From the NCBI RefSeq assembly GCF_020283565.1, contig NC_060061.1, positions 14,235,362 to 14,299,361 of the forward strand: a stretch of DNA of 64,000 bases, read 5' to 3'. Position numbers and translations under genes: made by a program. The DNA is from Trifolium pratense. Lineage: Eukaryota; Streptophyta; Magnoliopsida; Fabales; Fabaceae. Within the stretch, counting starts at the first letter, position 1, and every line of letters starts with the position of its first letter. The notes under the pieces are model-generated. The model was not told where the DNA came from. It was given only the letters and a program-made list of their open reading frames with translations, and ran no database searches. Positions 1 through 11,509 of this stretch are shown here, in pieces.

Positions 1-81
1 TGCAGTAAAGTGAAAGGAAAATGCAGCAAAAAATGGAGAGAAAAGCAAAATGGGAATGATTAGGGGATGAAACAAACAAAC

Positions 82-135
82 CTCTTCTTGTTTGTTGGAA
101 AAAGGGTGGTTCTTGTTCTCCTCTGGTGCAGCCAT
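82..135 (-). CDS. First exon of an unidentified gene leaving the window on the left
   Basis: On the minus strand an ATG at 135 opens a frame beginning MAAPEENKNHPFSNKQEE, and a plausible donor (GAG|GTTTGT) follows at 81-80. Only 54 coding bases are visible; the rest would lie left of the window. The peptide is polar with no recognisable domain. The call rests on one ATG, an open frame and one splice donor, so it could be chance. No function is proposed. Confidence 0.35.
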
Positions 136-1475
136 CTCTAACAATGCAAGAAACTTTGATATTTGATACTATCACACTATTCACTATTGGATAGATATTA
201 CTTGTATTTAAAGTTACACTTTCTCTCTCAAAAATGACACCTTTTCCTTATAAAAGGCCTAATTTTTTATTTTTATAACTAATAAAAGACCTGATTATAA
301 TCATATAAATATAAATAACCGTTAAAAAACTAACAAACAACCTCTTCTCCAAGTTTGTTATACGGTAGTTACACTAGCTTAGAAGTTAGCTGCTAAGTTG
401 GTTGCTTAGCTGATAATGAGAATCTCTTAGAATGGGGAGACCTGTTTATGTAATCATGTTGCAATTAGAGAGATTGAGATTCTTCCCTTACGGTGGCAAA
501 AATCAAAGTAATTTGTGTGTTTGACAGAAATTGTGGTGGTGAAAAACAGTGATGATGCAATTTCCATTGTTAAATTAAACTTAAAGTTAACATAGTGGTG
601 TGCGTCAAAAAATAGTTAAAATAGCCGGAAAAATGCTTAATGCTATGAATCACGGACACAGACACGAACACCGAACACGACACGGACACCGATACGTCGA
701 CACCGATAAAAAATTGGAAAAATGATATAATTTAATGTAATCATAAGTGTCGGTGTGAGTGTTCGACACAGACACGCCTAATCTGAGGAGTGTCGGTGCT
801 TCATAGGTTTAATTGCGTATACTATTTAATTAAGTTGGATATAACTTGAATTTTAGTACACGTGTCATGATCTTAGTGGGCACAGGATGAACAGTACCTA
901 GAATAATGTTTTAAGTTTTCTCCTATTTTGCGTCCAAAAAAATAAAATTCTCCTATGTTTTATTGATTTAAATTATTTTTGTTAGTAGTAAAAAAATATA
1001 GTAATTTTGTTGGCATAATATAATAAGGGCATGTTTAAATTGGCTTATTTATCACTTTATCTAAATTAAATTAAAAATTTATGAATCAATATAACAAAAA
1101 TCATCTATTTGCATAAATTATTTTTAATAGACTCAAAAATATGTTAATTCAATAGGCAGTAAATAAATTGAAAACATACTTTTATCAACAATTTTTTTTT
1201 TTTTTTTTTGAAAAAAGACTTGTTAATTAAATTGAAAGCCTAATCCAGCCAAAATCCCAATATCTACCATCCATATTTTTCTTGCACATAAATCCAACGG
1301 TTAAAGGTTAATCTGAAGAGTTGATTAATTAATTTATCAATGGAAAATAAAAGCTTAGTCCAATTGAGGCGAGGGTTTTGAATAGGGTTTAGGAATTAGA
1401 GACACCGCCAAAATCATTTTCATCTAAGTTCTTCAATTTCAAACTTGTTTATTCGATTCCGGAAGAAACAAAACC
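136..1475. other. Intergenic region with a small MITE-like repeat
   Basis: No gene is visible. It would hold the promoters of the minus-strand gene at the left edge and of the tRNA methyltransferase on the right. A short inverted-repeat element (643-806) and a poly-T run near 1192-1209 are present. A telo-box-like TAGGGTTTA at 1383-1391 lies about 90 bp before the methyltransferase ATG, as is common in plant genes for translation and RNA modification. Confidence 0.6.
643..806. repeat. Small inverted-repeat element, CTATGAA(T/G)CAC family
   Basis: The left end reads CTATGAATCACGGACAC. The right end read in reverse is CTATGAAGCACCGACAC, giving a near-perfect terminal inverted repeat of about 17 bp around a 164-bp AT-rich core with repeated ACGGACAC/GACACG words. 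The same terminal word, CTATGAAGCACCGACAC, recurs at 48896-48912. This looks like a MITE; no clear target duplication was seen. Confidence 0.55.
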
Positions 1476-4400
1476 ATGTGGTATCTCTGCGTTTTCTTTC
1501 ACAGATATTTGGATTACAGAAAACCCGAAGTTGAATCTTTAGCACAACTATTTGGAGCTTTCAAAGACAACCAAAACGATGTCGTTCATCCCCAATTGCA
1601 ATGGAAACTCCCTCTTCATCACCACCCAGATTCTCCTTTCCATTTAGTTAATCTCCCTTCTGAAGAAATTGCTCGCAACATTGCTAATCGAAGTCAGTTT
1701 TCATTTTCACAGTTACATTCTTTTTCATTTTTATTATTGCTACAACTAATTTTAGTTTAGCCCTTTGATTATTTTTCATTTTTATTTTTTGTGTTTGCTT
1801 AAATTTCTTATTTTTTATAATGGGTTTGTATAAATTTTGAATTTTTTAGGTGGGTTTGTTCAAATTTTAATTTTAATTTTTTTGTGGGGTGGTTATTATG
1901 TAGGTATACTTGTGAAGGGAATGTATGAGCTATGGGGTGAAGGGGGTAGCTATGAGGAGTTGAAGGAATCTATATTGAGTTATCCAGATGAGAGAAAATT
2001 GCCATACTTGGATTCTAACAGCACTTTCAGGATTACTGTTGATACCTTTGGGAAGGTTATTAGTCTACAGGAGCAAAAGGAACTCATTCAAGGGTTCACA
2101 TATATCCCTTTCAAGGTTTTGTGTCCTTTAATCTTATTTATTGTGACTGAGGAGATTCTCACTTTAGTTATGTGTAATTAGAACTTGATACATTGTGAAA
2201 ATGTTGTGAAATTTGATATATTTACTTGAATGAAGGAAACTATTGACTTTATGCTTAATTTCGATGTTGTTTGGTGCAAATGAACCTTCTTTTGTGCGTT
2301 CTGTAGATTGATTAAGTATAGTTGTTTAAAATGCAGTTTCAGTAATTTCTATTCAATGCCATTTCATTGGAAACTATATTGTCTGATTTTGGCTTGGCAT
2401 GATTAAAACTACATTATAGTTTCTGTGAAGAGTTGACGAATTATGTGTTTTCTATCCCTTTGTTTGATTTGATTTATGTTTTTTAGTATCCGGGATTTTG
2501 CATGTTAATTGTTAATTTTTATCAAGCTTTTTGATGTTTATAATTTATCGAGCACTATTTTACAACTTTGTTTATCCTGTGTGCATCTTGCCATCCCCAT
2601 TTGTTTTCATTTGAGATGGCCAGAGTCCCTTTTTGATCATTTGAGAAGTCCAATGCATTACAATAAATGAAATTTCTCATTATTTATTATGCTCCTTCTC
2701 TGAAAAACTCATACTATGGCAAGAATGTATGTCTTATCCATCGTAGTTTGGTCACTTTGTTTGCAGGGAAAAGTAAATTTGAGAAACCCGGATCACAACT
2801 TCTGGCTAATAGAAATTGATAATAGTGAAGGTAATAACGGTCTTCCTCCAGTTGTCCAAAAGACAATGTTCTTTGGTCGTGAAGTTGGTGTTTCTGATAG
2901 GAAGCTTATACCGACATACGAGTTGAAAAGCCGTACTTATCTTGGGCCAACAGCCATGGATGCTGAGATAGCTTTTCTAATGGCCAACCAAGCACTGGCT
3001 ACACCTGGTAAACTAGTTTATGACCCTTTTGTTGGAACCGGAAGTATTCTTGTTGCAGCAGCTCATTTTGGAGCAATGACCATGGTCTGCTTCTCATTTT
3101 TTCTTCTGTTTTTTTTTTCTAACTTATCCTTTTGATTTCATTTAGGAAAATTCATGTTAATATCCATGCCGATGATTTTATTTAACAAGAACTCATCTAA
3201 ATTGTTCAGGGTGCTGACATTGACATTAGGGTAGTACGTGATGGACGTGGTCCTGACCGTAATGTTTGGAGTAATTTTAAGCAGGTAATTCTGGCAAACA
3301 CTCTTACAGCTTACACTTGTTTTATGGCTAGTAAAAATAACCGTGTATAGTAAATAAAGTTGGAATTTAGCACCACGACCGAATTTGCTTGAATAAAGCG
3401 TACATTATGATATGCATCTCATTCCGATAAACTTATTAGACTGTACATTTTGCAGTATGGATTGGAAATGCCTGTTGGTCTTTTAAGGGCTGATAACAAC
3501 CTTCCTCCCTGGCGTCCTGGGCTGAAAGAGGTAATTTGTTTGAAAAAAACAATTCCTGTCCTTGTACTTTAATTTGTAATTTTTCTTCCAATCCAAAAGG
3601 AGAGCATCTATTGTGTTGTATGTCTCGACACACAAGTTAATAATTTTCCAATATTAGTAATTGTCTTGTATGTCTTGACTGTTTAACAACAATAACCAAG
3701 CCTTATTCCCTTATCCACTAGTTGGAAATTGGAATACACATAAGGTTCAATGGGCCATAAATCATATTGCATTATACCAAATCATATTGTTTCTAATTTT
3801 CTTGCTCAATACTTCACCACAACAGTTAGTGATTAATATAGTATGACAATAATCAGCAAATGGATTGGTAAATTCAATATTTATAATAAATTATTAAGCT
3901 GAGTGACTTCGCTCAAAGTTACTCCGAGAGTAACTTGATCCCTATAGAAATTTTGGCTGCTGGCAAGTTTTGCTACCAGTTGTTATGTACTGGATTTATG
4001 AAGATAACTAGGGGCATATTCTATAAGCGTGTTTATCCCTAAAATCATGTATGAACTGTGAAATACAAAAAAGAATTGAATGGATGCAAGGTTTGTTCAT
4101 AATATTTGAAGTTTTCTGTTTGTAAAGGTATTTGATGCGATCATATGTGACCCTCCCTACGGAGTGCGAGCTGGGGGACGCAAATCTGGTGGCAGGAAGC
4201 TACTTAAGGGGGCGGTGGAACCTTACATAGTTCCCGACGACAAAAGGACAGATCACATACCATCAACTGCACCTTACAGTTTAGTTGAGTGTGTACACGA
4301 TTTGCTTGATCTTGCTGCCAAGATGCTTGTAATGGGTGGCAGACTCGTGTTTTTCTATCCCATATTGAGAGAAGAAGACTCTCCACATAATCATTTCCCG

Positions 4401-4679
4401 GAGCATCCATGTTTTAAACTGATTTCTTCTTCTGAGCAGATCCTCAGTTCACGATATTGCAGGGTATTACTTACAATGGTTAAGATAAGTCCGTACACGG
4501 AGGAAATACATTTGGCAGCTAGGTTACAACACCTTGAGTTTAAGGAGAACCATGTAAAGTGGTTAGAAGAAGGTAATCTTCATTCTGCAGTTTTTAGTCC
4601 AGCGGATGCTCAGTTAAAGGAGGCAGGCGATTACAAGAGTAAGGATTCAAAACTTAAATACAGAGGAAAATACGTTTAG
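1476..4679 (+). CDS. TRM11: tRNA (guanine-N2)-methyltransferase, TRM11/TRMT11 family
   Basis: Coding exons: 1476-1692, 1904-2115, 2767-3084, 3210-3284, 3456-3530, 4128-4679; frame is kept at every junction and the product is 482 residues, close to the roughly 460 of human TRMT11. The N-terminal part matches the family start (MWYLCVF, LAQLFG, YELWG) and should include the THUMP-like RNA-binding region. The Rossmann methyltransferase domain carries the SAM motif DPFVGTG (229-235), a following GADIDIR and the catalytic DPPYG motif (307-311). Trm11 with Trm112 makes m2G10 in cytosolic tRNAs in yeast; that role is inferred from the family. The start is the first ATG and matches family N-termini. 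All introns have GT-AG ends; the longest (3531-4127) is about 600 bp. No frameshift or missing motif was seen. Confidence 0.92.
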
Positions 4680-5823
4680 ATTTCACAAAGTAGATGCTTA
4701 TGTCCCTTAACCATTACTGTAGCCAGACGGTGTACGTTTCTATGTCCATGAGGATGATAACTTTTCACTATACAGAGGCCAATGTACCCATATGCCTCCC
4801 TCCTTTTTTCAATTTAGTGATATTTTTGTTTAATTTGTTAGATGTATCTTTTTATTCTCTTGTATTTAATTTGATGGGGTTGATACATTCCTATTTTCCA
4901 TAGTTATGCTAGCGTTTACTTCACTAGTATAATTTGACTGTCCTATTTTGATAAGCTCTGCCTCTCAAACATTAATTTGATTACTCTGGTCAATTCTCTC
5001 ACCTTATTACTCTTGGTTTTGTTTGTACTTATGCCATGTGAAACAACGTTAATTTGAGGGAAATGGATCAACTACACTATTTAGATGAATAATTAAAATA
5101 CATTATTTAAATGAGAGAATGATTGATCAAGAGAATTGTGATTTCAGAATATTTGACCAAACTCCAAATATTACTATTAAACAACAACCCTAATGGTTGA
5201 TGTTTTGGGATGGGTGCTACTTCTTGTATTGGGTTAGTTTATACAAAGTGAAGCTTTGGACTTTAAATGGGTCGCTTGCTAGTGTACAATTAGATTGATG
5301 TCCCTTGAATTAGTCTGTTCTTGAGTTGGGATGATACTTTCCTCTCTCGATGGCATAGGATGAAAATTGTATGAATGGGGTCACGACTAAGGCGGGATTC
5401 GAGAGAGTAGCTCACTTGTTGATTCATGAACAAATGAGTCGAATTATACATAGTTTAAGTTTAACTCATTTTGTTTTCAAACTAATTATCTTTGTTGACT
5501 CTTAAAACTATTTTTGAATTGGTTTACTTCATTGTCACCCTAATAAAAAGAGCATATTTTAACCAAAATAAAATATGAAAGAGCATCCTATGCTAGTAAT
5601 AATTAATACACAAGAACATGACACATTAGAAAATTATCCTCAAAATAGAACAAACAACATGCTGCACAAAAGTAAAAAATGTTACTTTTTGATGCCCAAC
5701 TATTTGACAGGTAACTCTTTACCTTCTTGAAAATAACAGGTAACTCCTTACTATAAACGTAACAATGTGTACTAACTCTCAAATTTAACTTAAGTGACAG
5801 GTAATAACTCTTTACCTTCTTGA

Positions 5824-6073
5824 GCTGTTTTGTTCACATGTTTATTAGGGGTTAATAATCTAACTTTGCATTGGTGTGTTGTGGCTGTTAGGCCTGTTTG
5901 TATATGTGCTATTTTGTTTTATCTGTTCAATGGTCTTTTAGTTGGGAGGGTATGTTTTGTGCTATCAGACAGATTGTATTGGTGGTGTAGGACATATCTT
6001 ATGCCATTCTTTTTTTATTTTTTTCTTTTTAATTTCATATATTTCTTGGCTTTCTGAAAGGAAAAAAAAAAAA
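5824..6073 (+). mobile_element. Probable 5'-truncated LINE 3' tail
   Basis: A T/G-rich stretch ends in the typical tail of plant L1-like elements (TTTCTTGGCTTTCTGAAAGG then a run of A). AACTCTTTACC precedes it and a similar AACTCTCTACC follows the A-run, consistent with a decayed target-site duplication. No protein is encoded. Boundaries are approximate. Confidence 0.45.
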
Positions 6074-6115
6074 ACTCTCTACCTTTCATTTGCCCCTAAA
6101 ACCCACCATATATGC

Positions 6116-6124
6116 CTATATATG
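6116..6124 (+). promoter_or_regulatory. TATA-like box of the LRR inhibitor gene
   Basis: CTATATATG lies about 60 bp upstream of the ATG at 6180, which would give a 5' leader of about 30 nt. Position and sequence fit a plant TATA box, but the region is AT-rich. Confidence 0.4.
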
Positions 6125-6179
6125 TAGTACTATTTCACTATATCCCAACAGCAAGCTAGCAAATGAACTGAAAAACAAG

Positions 6180-7214
6180 ATGATATCTTCAACATCAACC
6201 ATGCAGCACTTGCTACTTCTCCTCCTAATCCTAACCACACAACACTTCATACCTTCACTCTCAGAAAAATGTAACCCACATGACAAAAAAGCTCTTCTCC
6301 AAATCAAAAAAGAACTTGGCAACCCAACCCAACTCTCTTCATGGAATCCAACTACCGACTGTTGCGAAAGCGACAAATGGTTAGGTATCTTATGCGACAT
6401 CCACATAGAAACCTACCGCGTCAACAGTCTTGAACTCTCCGATCTCGACCTCCCTGAACCCCTTCCAATTCCACCCTCCATATTCACTAACCTCCCTTTC
6501 CTCCACGACCTCACTTTCAACCACATCCCCAACCTTGTCGGCCCTATCCCACCGTCCATCACCAACCTCACCAAACTCCAGTACTTGTACATCATGCGTA
6601 CTAACATTTCCGGCGAGATACCCAACACCCTCTCACAGATCAAGACTCTAATAGGCATTATTTTGTACTACAACAAACTCACTGGTACCCTCCCAGACAC
6701 CCTCCCATCTCTCCCTAACCTTGAAGAAATCGCATTCATTCACAACCAACTCACCGGATCAATACCTGAATCATATGGAACGTTCTCGAATTCCTTCACA
6801 GGGTTGTCTCTCTCGCGAAACCGCCTCTCCGGAAAGATTCCAGCGTCTTTGGCGAAGCTGAACTTGTTATATGTGGACTTGTCACGGAACGCGTTGGAGG
6901 GTGATGCTTCGGTATTCTTTGGATCAAAGAAACGCACTGAGTATATAATCTTGGGCAATAACTCGTTTGCTTTTGATCTTGGAAAAGTTAGGCTGCCGAA
7001 GAATTTGAAACGGTTGGATTTGAGGAACAATAAAATTTACGGTACATTGCCTAAGGAATTGATGAAGCTGAAGCATTTGAGTAAGTTGAATGTGAGCAAC
7101 AATAACTTGTGTGGTGAGATTCCAGTAGGTGGAAAATTGCAAAAGTTTGATGAGTCTTGTTATGCTCATAATAGGTGTTTGTGTGGTTTTCCTCTTAGAC
7201 CTTGCAAGACTTGA
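6180..7214 (+). CDS. Polygalacturonase-inhibiting-protein-like LRR protein
   Basis: A single-exon gene of 344 residues. The first in-frame ATG is at 6180; a second (MQHLLLLLL) is at 6201. Residues 1 to about 29 form a signal peptide with a run of Leu. An LRRNT cap follows, starting with C31 (CNPHDKKALLQIKKELG, then DCCE, W and CD). About ten plant extracellular LRRs (LxGxIPxxL type: GEIPNTLSQI, GTLPDTLPSL, GSIPESYGTF, GKIPASLAKL, GTLPKELMKL) lead to a cysteine cap (NNLCGEIP, CLCGFPLRPC). PGIPs are apoplastic proteins that bind and slow fungal endopolygalacturonases; size, cap layout and lack of an intron fit. FLOR1-like LRR proteins share this architecture, so inhibitor activity is inferred. 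AATAAA lies about 40 bp after the stop. Confidence 0.88.
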   Translation: MISSTSTMQHLLLLLLILTTQHFIPSLSEKCNPHDKKALLQIKKELGNPTQLSSWNPTTDCCESDKWLGILCDIHIETYRVNSLELSDLDLPEPLPIPPSIFTNLPFLHDLTFNHIPNLVGPIPPSITNLTKLQYLYIMRTNISGEIPNTLSQIKTLIGIILYYNKLTGTLPDTLPSLPNLEEIAFIHNQLTGSIPESYGTFSNSFTGLSLSRNRLSGKIPASLAKLNLLYVDLSRNALEGDASVFFGSKKRTEYIILGNNSFAFDLGKVRLPKNLKRLDLRNNKIYGTLPKELMKLKHLSKLNVSNNNLCGEIPVGGKLQKFDESCYAHNRCLCGFPLRPCKT

Positions 7215-9593
7215 ATTGTATCAGCTACCAAAACTATGTGATCATAAGTTTTAAATAAAAAAGCTGGCATGCTTCATTTAAAAAAAGTGATTTTATAATT
7301 AATTACTATTCGTTCTGTCTCGTATATTATGTGTGTCTAAACTTATTTTCGAAGAAATGTATCTCTAAAATCTAAAATATTGGTGTATGCTTTTTTCACA
7401 TTTTTTGTTCATTTTACAATTGTGATGTGATATATTTGGACACACAATTCTTGGTATCGTATCTCTACACTGTATGTCATTGAGCGTAAATAAATACTGT
7501 CTCAAGAAAACAAAAATTAAAAATGAAATTTGTATAAACATATGATGCATGTGATCAATGTCAAAAAACATTTTTCTTTACACAACCGCAGACGCTAATT
7601 CCCTCGATGTAACTGGGATCCATTTAAAGAGTTGGTCTCTCCCAACAAATACTTTTTCATACGCCCCAGCCGGGGATTGAACTTAGGAATATAAAGATAT
7701 TTTAATATTTGCATATTATTTTACATTATAAAAAGTGTGCAAGTCTCAGATGAAATGCATAATATGGAATGGATATAGTAATTGTGAAACAAAAATAGGG
7801 AGAAAAAGGAAAATCTTTTTCTTTTGAACAAAAAGGAATATCTTAGTGTGTTTGGAATCAGAGTGGGGAAAATGGAAATTAAATGATTTTGCCACCAATC
7901 TTTGGTTAACCAGATGCGATTAAAAAAAAGTATTTTTTATGTTAGGTTGATGAACATAAAATTTGACACCAAATTATTTACATGATAAGGGAAAGTTGCT
8001 TTTTATTGTCTCTGCGGCATGTTGTTCTACTTTAAACAATATTTCCTCATGTCCATGTTCTTTTGTACTAGCATAGGATAAGTTGCTCATCTTTAATGCA
8101 CTTTCATAGACCTAGGATAATCATGTGATCAAATTGTCTTATGGGTTTGGAATATTTGTCAAAAAGTCCATTTTTTCATGTATTATTTTTTTTTGGAGTT
8201 TTTTTTTCGCCCTTGTGCTTCTCGTGCGTCCTTTTATTTTTTTATTTTACATTTTCGCTACTTAAGTAGTCGACGTTATAAAAATGAGAAATTTTTTATT
8301 AAAAAAATACATCCTAACAAAATTTTCAAGATCTTACACATCACCCACTTAAGTAACAAATTCAGTTCATTGGTTAAGTAGCAGACGTTATAAAAAAATG
8401 AGAAATTTGAGAAAAAAAACCTCCTAAACATGAAATTTTCAAGATTTTACATATTCGCTACTTAAATAGTCGACGTTATAAAAATGAGAAATTTTTTATC
8501 AAAAAAATACATCCTAACAAAATTTTCAAGATCTTACACGTCACCCACTTAAGTAACAAATTCAGTTAACTGGTTAAGTAGCATACGTTATAAAAAAATG
8601 AGAAATTTGAGAAAAAAACCTACTAAACATGAAATTTTTGAGATTTTACATGTGCGCTATTTAAGTAGTAGACGTTATAAAAATAAGAAAATTGAGGAAA
8701 AAACACCCCTAACACCTATTTGGTAAGTTAAGAGGGGTGCGCGAGAAAAGTAAAGGGACACTAAAAGAAATTTCTTATTTTTGTGAATCCCCTTCAAACA
8801 TCATATTATTGAGAAGAGATTGTCTTAGAAAAGTGTGACATGAGATAAGAATCCATTGAAATTATTATCATCCATTTTAAGAGCGAAAGATATTTATACA
8901 GAGTCTTTTTTTTTTTCTTTCATTTTTTAATCGTTGCATACTTGCATTGATAAGAAATGTATACTATAGTGTCGAATAAATCGGTGTCATTGTTGAATTC
9001 TATGATAGCAAACTCAAGGTAGAAATATATTATCTCTCTTTCTTCTTCTTTCTTTTTATAGGAATTGATCAACCTCCTAAATGCACTAAAATTACAAAAA
9101 TTACTATAGTGTAAACATAGATAATATATTTTCTGACCGTAAGTCGTAACTCACTTACAATACCGATATTACAAGGTTGAATATCTTCACTTGAGTTCAA
9201 ACCTAGAATCTCACGGTTTCATTTGTGAATTTTAGTAATGCTTTTCACTTTGTCTATCGACAAAAAGAGAGAATATACTCGTAGTTAAATGTGCAAGTTT
9301 CATTTTGTAAATGATATAAATTACATTGTATCTTCTTTTTTAAAACAGATAAATTATATTGTATCACGTCAACATATAACTTAGTTTCCACTAATATCCA
9401 TCAAAAAATTATGGGGCACACAAGTTGAATTTTTCTTGAGTTTTCTCTAAAGAGTTGGGAATCAATTTTTTTTATCACTTACTAAAAAATATTTCAAATA
9501 AAAAGAGAAATTATAAATCCAAACAACATAACATCTTATTATAAATCTGATATCTTATATTATACATCTAAAATTGATTTAAATCTTAATAAT
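7215..9593. other. Intergenic region with a roughly 200-bp tandem repeat
   Basis: No coding sequence was recognised. The main feature is the tandem array at 8256-8720. Elsewhere it is AT-rich sequence with homopolymer runs. Confidence 0.6.
8256..8720. repeat. Tandem array, period about 200 bp, 2.3 copies
   Basis: Units begin with CGCTA(C/T)TTAA(G/A)TAGT.GACG at 8256, 8456 and 8655, giving periods of 200 and 199 bp. Within each unit a half-unit echoes the start (GGTTAAGTAGCA.ACGTTATAAAAAAATGAG), so the array looks like an ancestral 100-bp repeat that was then duplicated as a dimer. It encodes no protein. Confidence 0.75.
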
Positions 9594-10564
9594 CTAACAA
9601 AAACAATGACAAAAATGATTTGGTGGTTTTGCCCCTCTAATTTTGCACTCACCTCCTTTGCCACATTGACCTAAACAAATCTGATTACAATGGTCGTCGT
9701 CTGCACTATTTGGAACACAACTGCCTATATGATTGTCGAAACAACACTTCAGACTTGATTCTGTAATTGCACCAATATCCACTTCACCATTTGTTTTCTC
9801 ACATCCTGATAATTCAACTTTAATTAGTTAGATTCACTTGTACGTACGTCACTAATTTATAATAACAAAATTAATTAAAATAATAACATCAAAATCTGTT
9901 AAATTCTTAAGTTCTTCTTTTGAATAATTTTTTAAAATAATTTAATGCCTGGAAATTTATCCATTGAGATAAATAAGCGGAAAATTATATTCTGAATTTT
10001 TAATCTCATACTTTTGTATATATAATACGATATTATTATCAACTATTCACATGACATATAATTTTTTATGAAAAATACTAAACAGTGTCTCTGAAGCACT
10101 AGTTAAACATATTAATAAAAAAAAAAAATTCATCTTAGAATTTCTACATTCAATAAATCAATACTTTATGTTGCCATTATTATGTTTTTTCTCATCATCA
10201 CGGAATAAGAGAATGATTTAGGGACAGAACAATAATTATTTAGGAATTTCCATTATGTAAACAATTATATAGTTAAACATAAAATACACAGACAATGATT
10301 TTTTTTTTTTTTTTGATAAGCACAGACAATGATCTTTGGCCTCAAAGTATATAGAAAGAAAATACACATGTGTTCAATAATATACCAACACATTATGTAT
10401 GATATTTTAAAACACGTGATGTGTCACATTCATTAAATGATGTGTGTAAAAAAAATTTACACCGAAAATTTAATATTTTAATTGATTGTGAAAATGAAAT
10501 TACCAAAGAGCACAGCTATAAAAACAATGCATGTAAGAGATAAAAGTCTTCCCAGTCTAGCCAT
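9594..10564 (-). CDS. Defensin-like secreted cysteine-rich peptide (DEFL)
   Basis: Two exons: 10564-10504 (signal peptide) and 9805-9594 (mature domain), joined in phase to give 90 residues. Exon 1 encodes MARLGRLLSLTCIVFIAVLF, a signal peptide. Exon 2 begins GCEKTNGEVD and has Cys at 22, 41, 42, 50, 60, 64, 68, 74, 86, 88 and 90, including the CxxxC of the defensin fold, a GKGGEC segment and a terminal CHCFC. The CC...G.C...DDD..C...C pattern resembles an Arabidopsis defensin-like subfamily ending in CHC.C. One intron after the signal-peptide exon is the usual DEFL structure. It is likely secreted; antimicrobial or signalling function is unknown. A long (TA)n repeat lies about 60 bp upstream of the ATG. 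Confidence 0.82.
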
Positions 10565-10624
10565 CTGATCTCTAAATTAATTAGTTGAATTAGTTTAGCA
10601 GGTGTTGTGGATATGTCATGTCAA

Positions 10625-10627
<3 letters not shown>

Positions 10628-10704
<77 letters not shown>
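10628..10704. repeat. (TA)n microsatellite, about 77 bp
   Basis: An uninterrupted TA dinucleotide run lies 64 bp upstream of the defensin-like gene's ATG, so it is within its promoter or leader. Long TA runs of this kind are usually length-variable between individuals. Confidence 0.95.
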
Positions 10705-10706
<2 letters not shown>

Positions 10707-11029
10707 TTGAATATTTTTATTCACAACTCGATAGGTGAGTTTCCTTAGAGGATAGAGAGTACGTTATTATGCGATTTAAAATGAGTAACACCATATCAAA
10801 TAAATAAAGAGTTACTCTAATTGGTGTCAAAATAAAAAAAAAAAGAAAAAAAGAGTTACTCTAATTAATATGCACTTTTAACTCTTATTTGAAATATTAA
10901 CTCCTTTACTAATTTTTTTAAACTATGGATATATGATTTGCATCCTATAATAAGAACTAAACGTTATCTTTTGTTTTTTTTTTATAAAAAAAGTTATCTT
11001 CTATTAATATTTTATATAGGCTTAAAAGC

Positions 11030-11170
11030 AATTTTGACCGCTCAAGTTTCACAATTGTACGGTTTTTGCCCCCTATAATTTTAATTGTGCGATTTTAACT
11101 CCCCAAATTTGACAATTGTGCGATTTTTACCTCCCAAGTTTCGATTATGCGATTTTGACCTCATTATATA
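11030..11170. repeat. Degenerate tandem repeat, about 33 bp units
   Basis: Successive units share (C/A)AATTGT(A/G)CG(G/A)TTTT followed by C-rich TCAAGTTTC/CCCAAATTT words, about four times. This is a common type of dispersed plant repeat. No coding potential was seen. Confidence 0.55.
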
Positions 11171-11328
11171 ATAAGTTTTTATAGGTCATTATATTCATAT
11201 ATCTATCATATACTCTCCCCATTGACTCAAAATGTAAACAAAAATGGATTAAAGAAAATTAATGTATTTAATCCAAATTTTACTCTAAATATACATCTTT
11301 TCAAGATTATTTTTGCTTACATGAATCT

Positions 11329-11509
11329 GGGTACATGTGGGGTTTTAGATAAGGTGTGGAGTAGTTGGGTGCCCTCGATGGTGATTGTATTTTTATGGCA
11401 ACTACTTCTTGATCGTCTATCTACAAGGAATAATTTGGCATATAAAGGTATATATATAGTTCACCAAGGAGTTGATTCTTTGTGCATTTGGTGTATAGAA
11501 GATGGATAG
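11329..11509 (+). pseudogene. LINE reverse-transcriptase zinc-binding (zf-RVT) relic
   Basis: The frame reads DKVWSSWVPSMVIVFLWQLL followed by LDRLSTRNNLAYKGI and a CIWC pair. This is the hallmark of the zf-RVT domain found after the RT/RNase H part of plant LINEs (W.S..P.KV..F.WQLL..RL.TR.NL..R.I...C..C). Only about 60 residues remain before a stop. No RT motif was found nearby, so it is a decayed fragment. Confidence 0.7.

Larger units (their letters stand above)
4680..6179. other. Intergenic region with a LINE-tail remnant
   Basis: No gene is visible. The methyltransferase 3' UTR probably occupies the first few hundred bases. Direct copies of ACTCTTTACCTTCTTGA occur near 5714 and 5807. 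The sequence from about 5824 to 6073 looks like the 3' end of a LINE. A TATA-like CTATATATG (6116-6124) lies about 60 bp before the LRR gene ATG. Confidence 0.6.

Noticed and set aside
9863..10500. Possible extra exons between the two defensin-like exons
   Set aside because: The two exons join in phase to a complete secreted Cys-rich peptide and the intervening sequence is AT-rich intron.
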